Origin: Williamsia sp. 1135
GTDB lineage: Bacteria; Actinomycetota; Actinomycetes; Mycobacteriales; Mycobacteriaceae
Length of the DNA: 37,290 nucleotides
Assembly: GCF_002095395.1 (NCBI RefSeq)
Contig: NZ_MJEI01000059.1
Span: 1-37,290 of the forward strand
Direction: 5' to 3'
Notes under the pieces: generated by a model
What the model was told of the DNA's origin: nothing
What the model saw: only the letters and a program-made list of their open reading frames with translations
Database searches by the model: none
Shown: piece after piece, positions 17,363 through 25,582 of the stretch
Layout: the number at the start of each line of letters is the position of its first letter
Numbering within the stretch: position 1 is the stretch's first letter
Made by a program: the position numbers and the translations under genes

Positions 17363-18331
17363 TCAGCGCAGGTCGTCGGGGAGGCTGCGCGTTGCGCGCC
17401 ACATCGCCATTGTGAACTTGCCCTCCATCATCCCGGCTTCGTGGAAGAACCGGATCATAGGCTCGGACATGAACTGCAAGTTGACGCGATAGTTCGGGCT
17501 CGTCTGCTGAGTCCACAGGCCGCGCAGACGGCTGATTCCGTTCGCGGGATAGACCTTTGGATTGATGAGCAACGGGTACGCGAAGTTCGCAATGGCCGCC
17601 AGCGTGCCTCGATGCCAAGCGCGTGAGATGCGTCCGCGACGCTGCATGCCCTCTACCATTTCTAGGCGCGCGAACGTGATGTGGCGGGCCTCTTCGAGAA
17701 CGTGGATCTTCATGAGCTGGCGCAGCTGCGGCTGCATCTTCGGGTCATTCATCGCTTCACGCTGGGCGCGGTCAAGTATCTCTTCGATGAGCAGAGTCGC
17801 ACCGGATACAGACGGGCCGAGAGGCACGAAGTGCAGGATCTTCGCAAAACTCAAGAACCCCTTCGGTAATTTGTACGGTGCCAACCCCGTCTTGTTGATC
17901 AGCCTCGCAAACATTGTCGAGTGGCGAGCCTCGTCGCCAATCTCGTTGAGGGCGTAGAGCGCCCTTTGATCTGTCAGGGCGCCTTTGGCAGACGTTCGGA
18001 GCAGCGCTGAGCTGAGCAGATTCTCTGCGTAGATACCGAAGCTGAGAATGCTGACAATTTCATGGCGGCCGAGTTCCACCTTCTGCTCATCGCTCATTTT
18101 CTCCCACAGCTTGGTGCCGTAGAGCGAGACACGATGCTCGGGCAGGAAATACTTCCCCTCCTCCCAGGGCGAGTCCCAATCGATGTCGATCTCCGCGTCG
18201 TAGAACTTTTCGGCCGCCGCCCGCAGGAGTCGGCCGGCAGACCTTTGCATGTCGACGGGCTTGCGGGCACTAACGCGCGCAACCCCTTCCGTCGAAACGT
18301 CGGGCTTGATCTCAACTTTTTGAACGGTCAT
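17363..18331 (-). CDS. AurF-like diiron oxygenase, paralogue 2 (first gene of the oxygenase operon)
   Basis: A 322-residue non-haem diiron protein. The seven metal ligands of the AurF family are all present with matching spacing: Glu103, Glu134 and His137 (DEARH), Glu183, His210, Glu214 and His217 (HVLEEARH). ATG 18331 has GGAGGTG just upstream. The gene leads the run oxygenase, Baeyer-Villiger enzyme, SDR, reductase, hydrolase, TetR, so it probably performs the first oxygenation, with electrons from the reductase at 13715-14785. Characterised family members are aryl-amine N-oxygenases; the neighbours here fit C-H hydroxylation instead, which is inference. The promoter region upstream carries repeats (18377-18415). 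Confidence 0.87.
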   Translation of the reverse strand: MTVQKVEIKPDVSTEGVARVSARKPVDMQRSAGRLLRAAAEKFYDAEIDIDWDSPWEEGKYFLPEHRVSLYGTKLWEKMSDEQKVELGRHEIVSILSFGIYAENLLSSALLRTSAKGALTDQRALYALNEIGDEARHSTMFARLINKTGLAPYKLPKGFLSFAKILHFVPLGPSVSGATLLIEEILDRAQREAMNDPKMQPQLRQLMKIHVLEEARHITFARLEMVEGMQRRGRISRAWHRGTLAAIANFAYPLLINPKVYPANGISRLRGLWTQQTSPNYRVNLQFMSEPMIRFFHEAGMMEGKFTMAMWRATRSLPDDLR

Positions 18332-18376
18332 GTGACACCTCCGTTGTGTTCCGGGCCGAGCTGAGTCTCGTCTTTA

Positions 18377-18415
18377 TACCCGATACCCCGGGTACCCGAT
18401 ACTGCTAGTATCGGG
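18377..18415. promoter_or_regulatory. Repeat cluster in divergent promoter, likely operator
   Basis: TACCCGATAC occurs twice in direct orientation (18377-18386 and 18393-18402). The second copy forms a perfect inverted repeat, CCCGATAC-tgcta-GTATCGGG (18395-18415). A CCCGGG palindrome lies between the copies. The block sits 46-84 bp upstream of the diiron oxygenase start and 50-88 bp upstream of the DUF4873 start, so one regulator could control both directions. The TetR at 11977-12729 is the local candidate. Confidence 0.7.
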
Positions 18416-18464
18416 CCCAGTGAGTTCTTTTGTCAACGTTTGATGTGAAGAAAGTGAGCTTTAC

Positions 18465-18806
18465 GTGTCTGACGACCACGATCTCGACTACTCCGGCGAG
18501 GGCACCTTGGTGTGCCGTGGCAAGGAGATTGCTGTCGGGGTGAAAATCAAAGGCTATTTCCAGCCCCTCAACGGCTTGTACACCTGGTACGGCAGGATCG
18601 ACAAAAATGATGCGCTCGACACCCTCCTCGCGGGCAGGCGCACGGTTGCTGTCTTCGTGACACCAGAGGGACGCGCCGAGTGCCTCGTGGGCGATCCTGA
18701 TTTCTGGGACCGATATCGCATTACGGGCACGAGCAGGCCGCCATACCACATCCCCACCACGCTCGAGGAAGTGGAGTCGATAGTAGAGAGTCAATATTAC
18801 AGCTGA
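18465..18806 (+). CDS. DUF4873 domain protein
   Basis: A 113-residue soluble protein that looks like the DUF4873 family: an early YSGEGTLVCRGKEIAVGVKIKGYFQPLNG-type beta-rich half, then WYGRI, and a C-terminal GDPDFWDRYRITGTSRPPY. In actinobacteria this domain occurs alone or joined to flavin monooxygenases; its function is unknown to me. The start is GTG with a GA-rich ribosome-binding stretch just upstream. It is divergent from the diiron oxygenase across the repeat cluster and about 60 bp upstream of mmpL on the same strand, so it may be co-expressed with both. A role as an accessory to the oxygenase pathway is inference. Confidence 0.75.
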   Translation: MSDDHDLDYSGEGTLVCRGKEIAVGVKIKGYFQPLNGLYTWYGRIDKNDALDTLLAGRRTVAVFVTPEGRAECLVGDPDFWDRYRITGTSRPPYHIPTTLEEVESIVESQYYS

Positions 18807-18869
18807 CCGACCCGCGTAGCCGCCTGGGGGCGTTCCCCCACATCCGATGAGTCCGAGAGGAATTCGTAC

Positions 18870-21800
18870 GTGGTCAGGTCGTCGATCATTCACAACCGTC
18901 CATCGAGGCGTTCTGCCGGAACCAGTGAATACAGCGCTCATCTGGAAAAGGTCGCCTGGTTCACGCTGCGGCGCAAGGGATTCGTGGCGTCGGTCTGGGT
19001 CGTGGTTGCGATCGGCCTAGCGGTGCTATTTCCGCAGCTGGAGTCCGTGATCCGACAACAGTCGGTGGACCCGATACCCGCGGGCGTGCCGTCATTTCAG
19101 ACGCTCGACCGGATGGGTGAGGCGTTCAATGAGAAGGGGGCCAAGACCACCGTCTTCGTCGCCATGGAGAACGACAGGGGTTTCTCGGACACCACACGCG
19201 CCAGGTATGACGAATTGGTGACCGCGCTGCGTGCGGACACGGAACACGTCATCGCAGTCCGCAATCTGCTCGGCGACCCGCTTACGGAGAGTCAGGCGCT
19301 GAGCAAAGACAGGAAGGCGTGGTATCTGCCTGTCGGTGTCACCGGGACGTTGGGCGGACCGGACGCTGCCGACGCCGTGGAAGCGGTTCGCGACACCGCG
19401 GACGAGATCTTTGATGGTACCGACACAACGGTTCGAGTGACCGGTCCACCTGCCACATTCACCGACCAGCTCGCGGTCGGTGAGTCCGATCTGGTCCTGA
19501 TCACGATCGCCACGGTGCTGTTGATCGCCGGAATCCTGCTGGTCGTCTACCGATCGGTCTTCACCGCTCTCATGCCGCTGCTGGTGGTCGGCATGAGCCT
19601 GGGAGTGGGCCGCGGGGTGCTCTCCGGTTTGGGCGAATTGGGCATGCCCGTGTCTCAGTTCACCTCGATGTTCATGACGGTAATTATCTTCGGCGCCGGA
19701 GTCGACTATTCCGTGTTCCTTATAAGCCGCTATCACGAGGGCATCCGGGCCGGCAATACCCCTGACGTGGCCATTGCGAACGCCACAGCAACGATTGGTC
19801 GCGTGGTGCTCGCGTCCGCAGCGACAGTTGCCTTTGCTTTCTTAGCGATGGCGTTCGCCAAGCTCAGCGTGTTCAACACGCTCGGCCCGGCGTGCGCGAT
19901 CTCTATCGCCTTTGGCTTCTTGGCAACCGTCACTTTGCTGCCCCCCGTGTTGTCGTTCGCGGCAAAGCGTGGTGCGGGTCTACCTCGTCGCGACCTCACC
20001 AGGCGGTACTGGCATCGGGTGGGAACGGGGGTGATCCGGCGGCCGGTCCCGCTGCTCGCGGTGAGTCTGGTGGCACTGATCGCTCTCGGCCTTATCGCGA
20101 CCACTATGACAATCACCTATGACGATCGGGAAGGTCAGCCGTCGGATACCGGAAGCAACGAGGGATACGCGCTGCTGAACCGGCATTTTCCCAAAGACGC
20201 CATCATTTCCGAGTTCCTTCTGGTGGAGTCGAACAATGACATGCGCACCGGTCAGGGACTGGCCGATCTTGAACAGATGGCGTCGCGCGTAGCGCAGACG
20301 CCCGGTGTCACCCGCGTCATCGGGGTGACTCGCCCGACGGGCGAGAAGCTTGAGCAGGCTGAATTGTCATGGCAGAACGACCAGATCGGTAGTGGTATCA
20401 CCGAACAGACCGGTGACGCACAGTCACGGAAGGGCGACCTGGAGCTACTGAGGATCGGGTCCTCACAACTCGCCGACGGTCTTGCTCTGCTGAACGAGCA
20501 AATCACCACCAACCTCGCGCCGCTGTCGGGGGTGCTCGAGCAGGCCTCGTCGGCCGGCGAGCAGCTCAGCCAGTATCGTCCGCTCATCGATCAGCTGGCT
20601 GCTGCGGCGCCCGCACTCAATGAGTTCTCCCAACAAGCTCCTGAACTGTCTCGAGTGGCACGACAGGCACAGTCGGCTGCCGACTCCGTCGCACCGGCGT
20701 TGAGTGCACTCGATGCTCCCTGGTGCGTTCAGATTCCGCAGTGTTCGGCTTTGCAGGCGCAGACCTCGGACATCCGCGCATTGGCCGACAACCAGTCCCT
20801 CGGTCATGTCGCGGACTTCGCTACCCAGCTCGGTGGGGTCGAGGGCCCGGGAACGGCGGACCTCGCGCAGTTGCAGAGCTCATTGGACGTCCTCGACTCC
20901 GCGCTGCAGACGATCAACGGCCAGGACCTCGGCAGTCGGTTGTCACAGCTCCAGACGGGTGTCAGAGCGCTCGCCGACGGGGCCCGGCAGCTGGCCGGCG
21001 GTGTGAGCGCATTGGTGGACAGCAACCTGCAACTGCTGGCGGGCCTGTCTCAGGTGGCCGCCCAGCTACGCGCGCCCGCCCGGGACATCGGCAACTCTGA
21101 CTCGGCAACGGGGTTTTACCTACCCGCCGACGCGTTCAAGGATCAACAGTTCAGTCAAGTGGCGCGTCAGTTCATCTCGCCGGATGGAAAGACCGTTCGC
21201 TTTGTAGTGCAGACCGCCTACGATCCGTATACCGCGGATGCTATGACGTTGGCGAACAGTCTGTCGAAGGTGGCCGAGGACGCCATGCCGAACACCACGC
21301 TGCAGGGTGGGCGCGCATCTGTCGCCGGGTTCCCGGCGATCAACGCCGACGTCCAACGACTTCTGGCGTACGATTTCAAGTTACTCGGATTCGGAACGCT
21401 CCTGATAGTCGGCTTGATCCTAATGCTTTTGCTCAGGGCGATCGTCGCACCGATCTATCTACTGGCCACCGTTGTTCTCAACTACGCAGCCGCCCTAGGT
21501 ATCGGTGTTCTTGTCCTGCAACACATTTTCGGCAATGAAATTGCGTGGCCGGTCCCGCTGGTGTCCTTTATCGTTCTGGTTGCAGTGGGGGCCGACTACA
21601 ACATGCTGTTGGTTTCCCGGCTCAGAGAGGAGTCGACGGCCAATATCCGGCTCGGAGTTCTACGCACCGTCGCATACACCGGCTCGGTCATCACCTCGGC
21701 CGGTTTGATTTTCGCGGCGAGCATGTTCGGACTCATGCTGGGATCGATTGACGTGATGGTGCAGATCGGTTTCATCATCGGTATCGGGTTACTCCTGGAC

Positions 21801-21956
21801 ACCTTTCTTGTTCGCACTATTGTCGTTCCTGCGTTGGCGGCATTGCTCGGTGAGGCGAGCTGGTGGCCAGGGCGGGTGCACCGCGCGGTCGTGAGCCGGG
21901 ATTCCAGCGAGGTAGGACCCTATGCCCGAGGACATTTGACGACGTCTAATCTCTGA
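18870..21956 (+). CDS. MmpL/RND-family membrane transporter
   Basis: A 1028-residue inner-membrane transporter of the MMPL (RND) superfamily. It has two membrane halves, each with the proton-relay Asp-Tyr pair: GAGVDYSVFLISRYHE (Asp279-Tyr280) and GADYNMLLVSRLRE (Asp909-Tyr910). Large periplasmic loops follow the first helix of each half. The second loop (about 430-850) has a long Gln/Ala/Leu-rich stretch that predicts coiled coil, as in the larger mycobacterial MmpLs. The GTG start at 18870 is supported by GAGAGGAA 8 nt upstream. No MmpS partner is seen. MmpLs move lipids, siderophores or drugs. Position beside the oxygenase operon and opposite mce suggests a hydrophobic cargo. Confidence 0.93.
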   Translation: MVRSSIIHNRPSRRSAGTSEYSAHLEKVAWFTLRRKGFVASVWVVVAIGLAVLFPQLESVIRQQSVDPIPAGVPSFQTLDRMGEAFNEKGAKTTVFVAMENDRGFSDTTRARYDELVTALRADTEHVIAVRNLLGDPLTESQALSKDRKAWYLPVGVTGTLGGPDAADAVEAVRDTADEIFDGTDTTVRVTGPPATFTDQLAVGESDLVLITIATVLLIAGILLVVYRSVFTALMPLLVVGMSLGVGRGVLSGLGELGMPVSQFTSMFMTVIIFGAGVDYSVFLISRYHEGIRAGNTPDVAIANATATIGRVVLASAATVAFAFLAMAFAKLSVFNTLGPACAISIAFGFLATVTLLPPVLSFAAKRGAGLPRRDLTRRYWHRVGTGVIRRPVPLLAVSLVALIALGLIATTMTITYDDREGQPSDTGSNEGYALLNRHFPKDAIISEFLLVESNNDMRTGQGLADLEQMASRVAQTPGVTRVIGVTRPTGEKLEQAELSWQNDQIGSGITEQTGDAQSRKGDLELLRIGSSQLADGLALLNEQITTNLAPLSGVLEQASSAGEQLSQYRPLIDQLAAAAPALNEFSQQAPELSRVARQAQSAADSVAPALSALDAPWCVQIPQCSALQAQTSDIRALADNQSLGHVADFATQLGGVEGPGTADLAQLQSSLDVLDSALQTINGQDLGSRLSQLQTGVRALADGARQLAGGVSALVDSNLQLLAGLSQVAAQLRAPARDIGNSDSATGFYLPADAFKDQQFSQVARQFISPDGKTVRFVVQTAYDPYTADAMTLANSLSKVAEDAMPNTTLQGGRASVAGFPAINADVQRLLAYDFKLLGFGTLLIVGLILMLLLRAIVAPIYLLATVVLNYAAALGIGVLVLQHIFGNEIAWPVPLVSFIVLVAVGADYNMLLVSRLREESTANIRLGVLRTVAYTGSVITSAGLIFAASMFGLMLGSIDVMVQIGFIIGIGLLLDTFLVRTIVVPALAALLGEASWWPGRVHRAVVSRDSSEVGPYARGHLTTSNL

Positions 21957-22165
21957 TGGCGGGGTGAAATTACATCAGGTGCGCGAGGGTTGACCGGAAT
22001 TCTCGGTTCCTGCCATGAAACGGACCCACGATCAATTGCCCATTCTCGCTAACGCTTTCGCTACACCCGGTGCCGTGGTGCTCGGTCGCAGTGTGAGTCA
22101 TCGCTGCGGACGCCTGGCCTGAGTACTTCTATGAGCACCGGCCGGGCCGAGGCGGTGAACACCAG

Positions 22166-22194
22166 ACGGCGGCGGTTCAGTGAACCGCCGCCGT
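22166..22194. terminator. Strong hairpin terminator between convergent fadD and mmpL
   Basis: ACGGCGGCGGTTCA (22166-22179) and TGAACCGCCGCCGT (22181-22194) form a perfect 14-bp stem around one base, in practice a very stable hairpin. It begins 15 bp after the fadD stop (22210, minus strand) and about 210 bp after the mmpL stop on the plus strand. It is symmetrical and can end transcription from both sides. There is no T-run. Confidence 0.85.
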
Positions 22195-22209
22195 CAGCGA
22201 GAAATGTGT

Positions 22210-23853
22210 TCAGTTCGGCACGACGACGAGATTCCCGTCGGCATGTTGGGAACGCAGAGCTCTTTTGTCGAACTTGCCCACGCTGGTGCGGGGCACCTGG
22301 TCCACGAACGCCCAGTTCTTGGGAATCCACCAACGAGGGATCTCGTCGGGGCAATTCTCGAGGAACCACTGGCCGAGTTGATCGGCGGTAACGTCGCTGC
22401 CGTGCGTCCGGACGACCACGGCTAGGGCCGTCTCCTGCCATCGATCGTGGGGGATAGCGATCACGGCAGCCTCGGCCACCTGAGGATGGCCCATTATGGT
22501 GTTCTCGAGCTCCACCGATGAGACCCACTCGCCACCGGACTTGATGACGTCCTTCGTTCGATCGGTGAGCGTCAGATAACCGTCTTGGCTGATGTGGCCA
22601 ACGTCGCCGGTTCGCAGCCAGCCGTCACGGAACTTGTCGCTGTCTTCGTCCATATTGTAATAGCTACCGGTGATCCACGGCCCCCTCACTTCCAGTTCCC
22701 CCACGGACCTGTCGTCACGTGGAACCGGCATACCTGCCTCGTCGGTGAGACGCATCTCGACGCCACAGATGGCACGGCCCTGACGCTTGCGATACGACAT
22801 ATCGGATTCCGGTGCGACACCGGCCGGTGGTCGACTCACCGCGGCGAGTGGCGAGGTTTCCGTCATCCCCCACGCTTGGATAATCGGGACGCCGAACCTG
22901 TCCGCGAATCCCTCGATCAACGACTGCGGCACCGCCGCACCGCCGCAGGCGACCAGACTGATCGACGACAGATCCACGTCGGGATGCGATGTCCCAAACT
23001 GCAATAGATCGTTCCAGATGGTCGGAACGGCACCCGCTTTCGTGGGCCGATGTGTCTGAATCATGTCCGCCAGAGGAGCTGCTTGCAGGAATCGGTCGGG
23101 CAGAAGTAAGTCGGCACCCGCCATAAGGGCCGCATAGGGTAGGCCCCAGGCACTGGCGTGGAACATCGGCACCACGGGCAGGACTCGGTCACCTTCCTCC
23201 ACGGCGAGCGCATTGCCGGTACAGGCTGCCATCGAGTGAAGGAACACCGAACGGTGGCTGTAGACAACGCCTTTGGGGTCTCCCGTGGTTCCGCTGGTGT
23301 AGCACATAGCCGCCGCCGATTTCTCATCGGGTTCTGCCCACGGAAAGGCCGGGGACTCCGCAGCGAGCGCGTCCTCATAACGAATTATTTCGACGCCGTT
23401 GCCCTCCAGCGCCGACACCTCCCCACCGCCGGCGACGAACACGACACGTACGGTCGGCAGGCCCGGCAGCAGCGGCGCCAGCAACGGCACTAGCGAACTA
23501 TCCGTGATGATGACCCGGTCCTCGGCGTGGTTCGCGATGAACGACAGTTGGGACGCAGACAACCGTAGATTCAGGGTGTGCAGGACGGCACCCATGGCGG
23601 GAACCGCAGCGTACGCCTCGAGGTGCTCCTGATTGTTCCACAGCAAAGTGGCGACCCGGTCATCGTCGCCCACACCGGCACGACGCAGAGCATTGGCCAG
23701 CTGCCCGCAGCGTTCCTCAAGGGGCCCGTAAGTCGTGGTTCGAGCCGGTTCGGCGCCGCCGTAGGTGATCACCTGCCTGCCGGCGTGATTCGTCGCGACG
23801 TGGCGAAGGATCGACGACACCGTCAAAGGTACGTCCTGCATCGTGCTCTTCAT
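22210..23853 (-). CDS. Acyl-CoA synthetase (AMP-forming, FadD-type)
   Basis: A 547-residue ANL-superfamily enzyme that activates a carboxylic acid to acyl-AMP and then acyl-CoA. Seen are the P-loop YTSGTTGDPKG (185-195), QAWGMTETSP, WLRTGDVG with the conserved Asp, a DRTKDVIKSGGEW hinge, and the C-terminal catalytic Lys in GKFDKRAL. It resembles medium/long-chain AlkK-like ligases. ATG 23853 has GGAG 11 nt upstream. It lies 33 bp after mas and is the last gene of the mce run, so its substrate is probably an acid imported by the Mce complex or made from imported material (inference). Confidence 0.92.
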   Translation of the reverse strand: MKSTMQDVPLTVSSILRHVATNHAGRQVITYGGAEPARTTTYGPLEERCGQLANALRRAGVGDDDRVATLLWNNQEHLEAYAAVPAMGAVLHTLNLRLSASQLSFIANHAEDRVIITDSSLVPLLAPLLPGLPTVRVVFVAGGGEVSALEGNGVEIIRYEDALAAESPAFPWAEPDEKSAAAMCYTSGTTGDPKGVVYSHRSVFLHSMAACTGNALAVEEGDRVLPVVPMFHASAWGLPYAALMAGADLLLPDRFLQAAPLADMIQTHRPTKAGAVPTIWNDLLQFGTSHPDVDLSSISLVACGGAAVPQSLIEGFADRFGVPIIQAWGMTETSPLAAVSRPPAGVAPESDMSYRKRQGRAICGVEMRLTDEAGMPVPRDDRSVGELEVRGPWITGSYYNMDEDSDKFRDGWLRTGDVGHISQDGYLTLTDRTKDVIKSGGEWVSSVELENTIMGHPQVAEAAVIAIPHDRWQETALAVVVRTHGSDVTADQLGQWFLENCPDEIPRWWIPKNWAFVDQVPRTSVGKFDKRALRSQHADGNLVVVPN

Positions 23854-23886
23854 GAAGAGAAATACTCCTTCTGCGGCACAGCCGCG

Positions 23887-24573
23887 TTATTCAGCTGGGC
23901 CGTAGTCCTGGATCTGCCAGCTCCCAGCCGTTTTCGACACAATTACCTTTAACAACGTCGGCAGTTCACTTGGTTGTGGGTTTTGCACGTTCTGCGTCTT
24001 CTGGCTCGCGAAGACCATCACCGTGTACTCGCCGTCGGTGTCACCGGTGACGCTGGTGGCCAGAACGCGTCCCGACGCTTGCACCTGGGCTTGCTGCATG
24101 ATTTGCGTCAGCGTCGGTCGAACCTCGTCGTAGCGCTTGATAAGCGCCTCACCTGCGTTCTCCTTGACCGCTGCAAAAAAGGCGTCGGTGTTTTCGTAGC
24201 TGTAGGTCAGGGACTTGGTCGTGTAATCCGAGGCGGCCTCCGCCGCCGCGGCCCGTTGCGCGGCGTCGTTTTCCAATGTCGACTTCGCGTCGTCGGCCTC
24301 GAGGTAGAGGTAGGCGAACACGCCAACCAGCACAGCGAGCACCACGATCACGGCCGAAACGGCCACGGCAGCACGTGATTGCGGCAATGCTGACCAGCGA
24401 CGCCCACTCGGCGAGGGGGGGGCGACGTCGCTGTCGTCAACCCCCGCCGTGGCTACAGAAGCAGTTAGGGCGTTTTCGTCCACCAGCAGATCGCCATCCG
24501 TCGTCGCTGCTGCCGCGCCGTCCTCGACCTCAGTGGGCTCAGTAGGCGGTTTGGTCTGCTCGTCATTTGTCAT
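23887..24573 (-). CDS. Mce-associated membrane protein (Mas)
   Basis: A 228-residue single-pass membrane protein. An acidic, Ala/Glu/Asp-rich cytoplasmic tail (1-65) leads to one membrane helix (about 68-91) and an external domain of about 130 residues with the alternating pattern of Mce-associated proteins (EALIKRYDEVRPTLTQIMQQ, then a beta-rich end). Such genes follow mceF in most actinobacterial mce operons, and their products stabilise or help the transporter. An AAGG lies upstream of ATG 24573. It sits between mceF (about 50 bp) and fadD (33 bp) on the same strand. Confidence 0.85.
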   Translation of the reverse strand: MTNDEQTKPPTEPTEVEDGAAAATTDGDLLVDENALTASVATAGVDDSDVAPPSPSGRRWSALPQSRAAVAVSAVIVVLAVLVGVFAYLYLEADDAKSTLENDAAQRAAAAEAASDYTTKSLTYSYENTDAFFAAVKENAGEALIKRYDEVRPTLTQIMQQAQVQASGRVLATSVTGDTDGEYTVMVFASQKTQNVQNPQPSELPTLLKVIVSKTAGSWQIQDYGPAE

Positions 24574-24622
24574 CTAGGACCTTCTTGTGTACTTGCGGTG
24601 ATAGTCGCTTGTGGACAAGTCG

Positions 24623-25582
24623 TCATCGTGGTGCCGGCGACATGGTGATGGGGACCTCGGCGCGACCTGGTCGCGACGTCGGGAAGGTTCGGGCGAGGAG
24701 GTCGCCGATCGACCCGAAGTCGACGTAGGTGTCCGCAACCTTCTCGGTCGCCGGTTTCACCGCACGGGTGATCGTCAGCAGATCAGGCTGCAGGATTTGG
24801 ATGTAGCCGCTGAGCTTTTCCACAAGCTTCAACACGGGAGGCCACTTGTCGTACGAGGTGGTCGTGAACTCGATGAACGCCCGCTGAATTCGCGCCAGCC
24901 CGTTCACGGCGTCAGGGGTACGCACAGCTGCCGCACTGAGGACGTCCCCGACGTTGGACATGAGGCCGAGCAGGAACTCGGCGTTGTCCGCAGTCACCCG
25001 GACGGAGCCATCCTTGCCGACGAAATCGACTAGGCGGTACATCATGTCGCCGATCATGTCGAGGTCTCCCTGCTGTCCGGCGACGGCCTCGGCGACGGTC
25101 TTGTTGATGGACTCGATCGATGCCGGGTCGAGCCCATCTGCCACTGCAGCCATCTTCGGCAACACCTGGGGCACCGATTGCGACACGTGCACCGCCTCAG
25201 CGGGCACCACGTCTCCGTTGCGGAAGTACCCGCTGGTGGCCGTGCCCGCGGGCACGAAGTTGATGTACTGTTCCCCCGCAAGTGACAGATTCTGGATAGA
25301 CATCACACTGTCCTGGGGGATCTTGTTATCGGAATCGATCGCCATCTCGACCTTAAGTGCCGAATCCACGACGTTGATGGAGGCCACCCTTCCGACAGGT
25401 ATCCCCCGCACCATCACCGGCGACGTATCCAGCAGACCGCCCGAGCTGTCGATGAAGGCGGTTAACGAGTACTCGGAGCGGGTGGGGTTCACGCGTGCCA
25501 CGCCGACGACAAGGTAGCCAAGCCCTACAACGAACACGACGGCCAAAGCCACCATAGATATGAGCGTGCTGCTGCGGTTCAC
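24623..25582 (-). CDS. mceF: MceF-type substrate-binding protein
   Basis: A 319-residue Mce/MlaD-family protein, sixth and last of the set. One N-terminal membrane helix (about 8-28) is followed by the MlaD/Mce domain (VMVRGIPVGRVASI, then SLAGEQYINFVPAG) and a helical tail. Six different Mce proteins form the periplasm-spanning channel of the lipid importer. The GTG start overlaps the mceE stop (GTGA). At 319 residues it is shorter than the MceF proteins of mycobacterial Mce1-4, mainly in the tail. Confidence 0.9.
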   Translation of the reverse strand: MNRSSTLISMVALAVVFVVGLGYLVVGVARVNPTRSEYSLTAFIDSSGGLLDTSPVMVRGIPVGRVASINVVDSALKVEMAIDSDNKIPQDSVMSIQNLSLAGEQYINFVPAGTATSGYFRNGDVVPAEAVHVSQSVPQVLPKMAAVADGLDPASIESINKTVAEAVAGQQGDLDMIGDMMYRLVDFVGKDGSVRVTADNAEFLLGLMSNVGDVLSAAAVRTPDAVNGLARIQRAFIEFTTTSYDKWPPVLKLVEKLSGYIQILQPDLLTITRAVKPATEKVADTYVDFGSIGDLLARTFPTSRPGRAEVPITMSPAPR

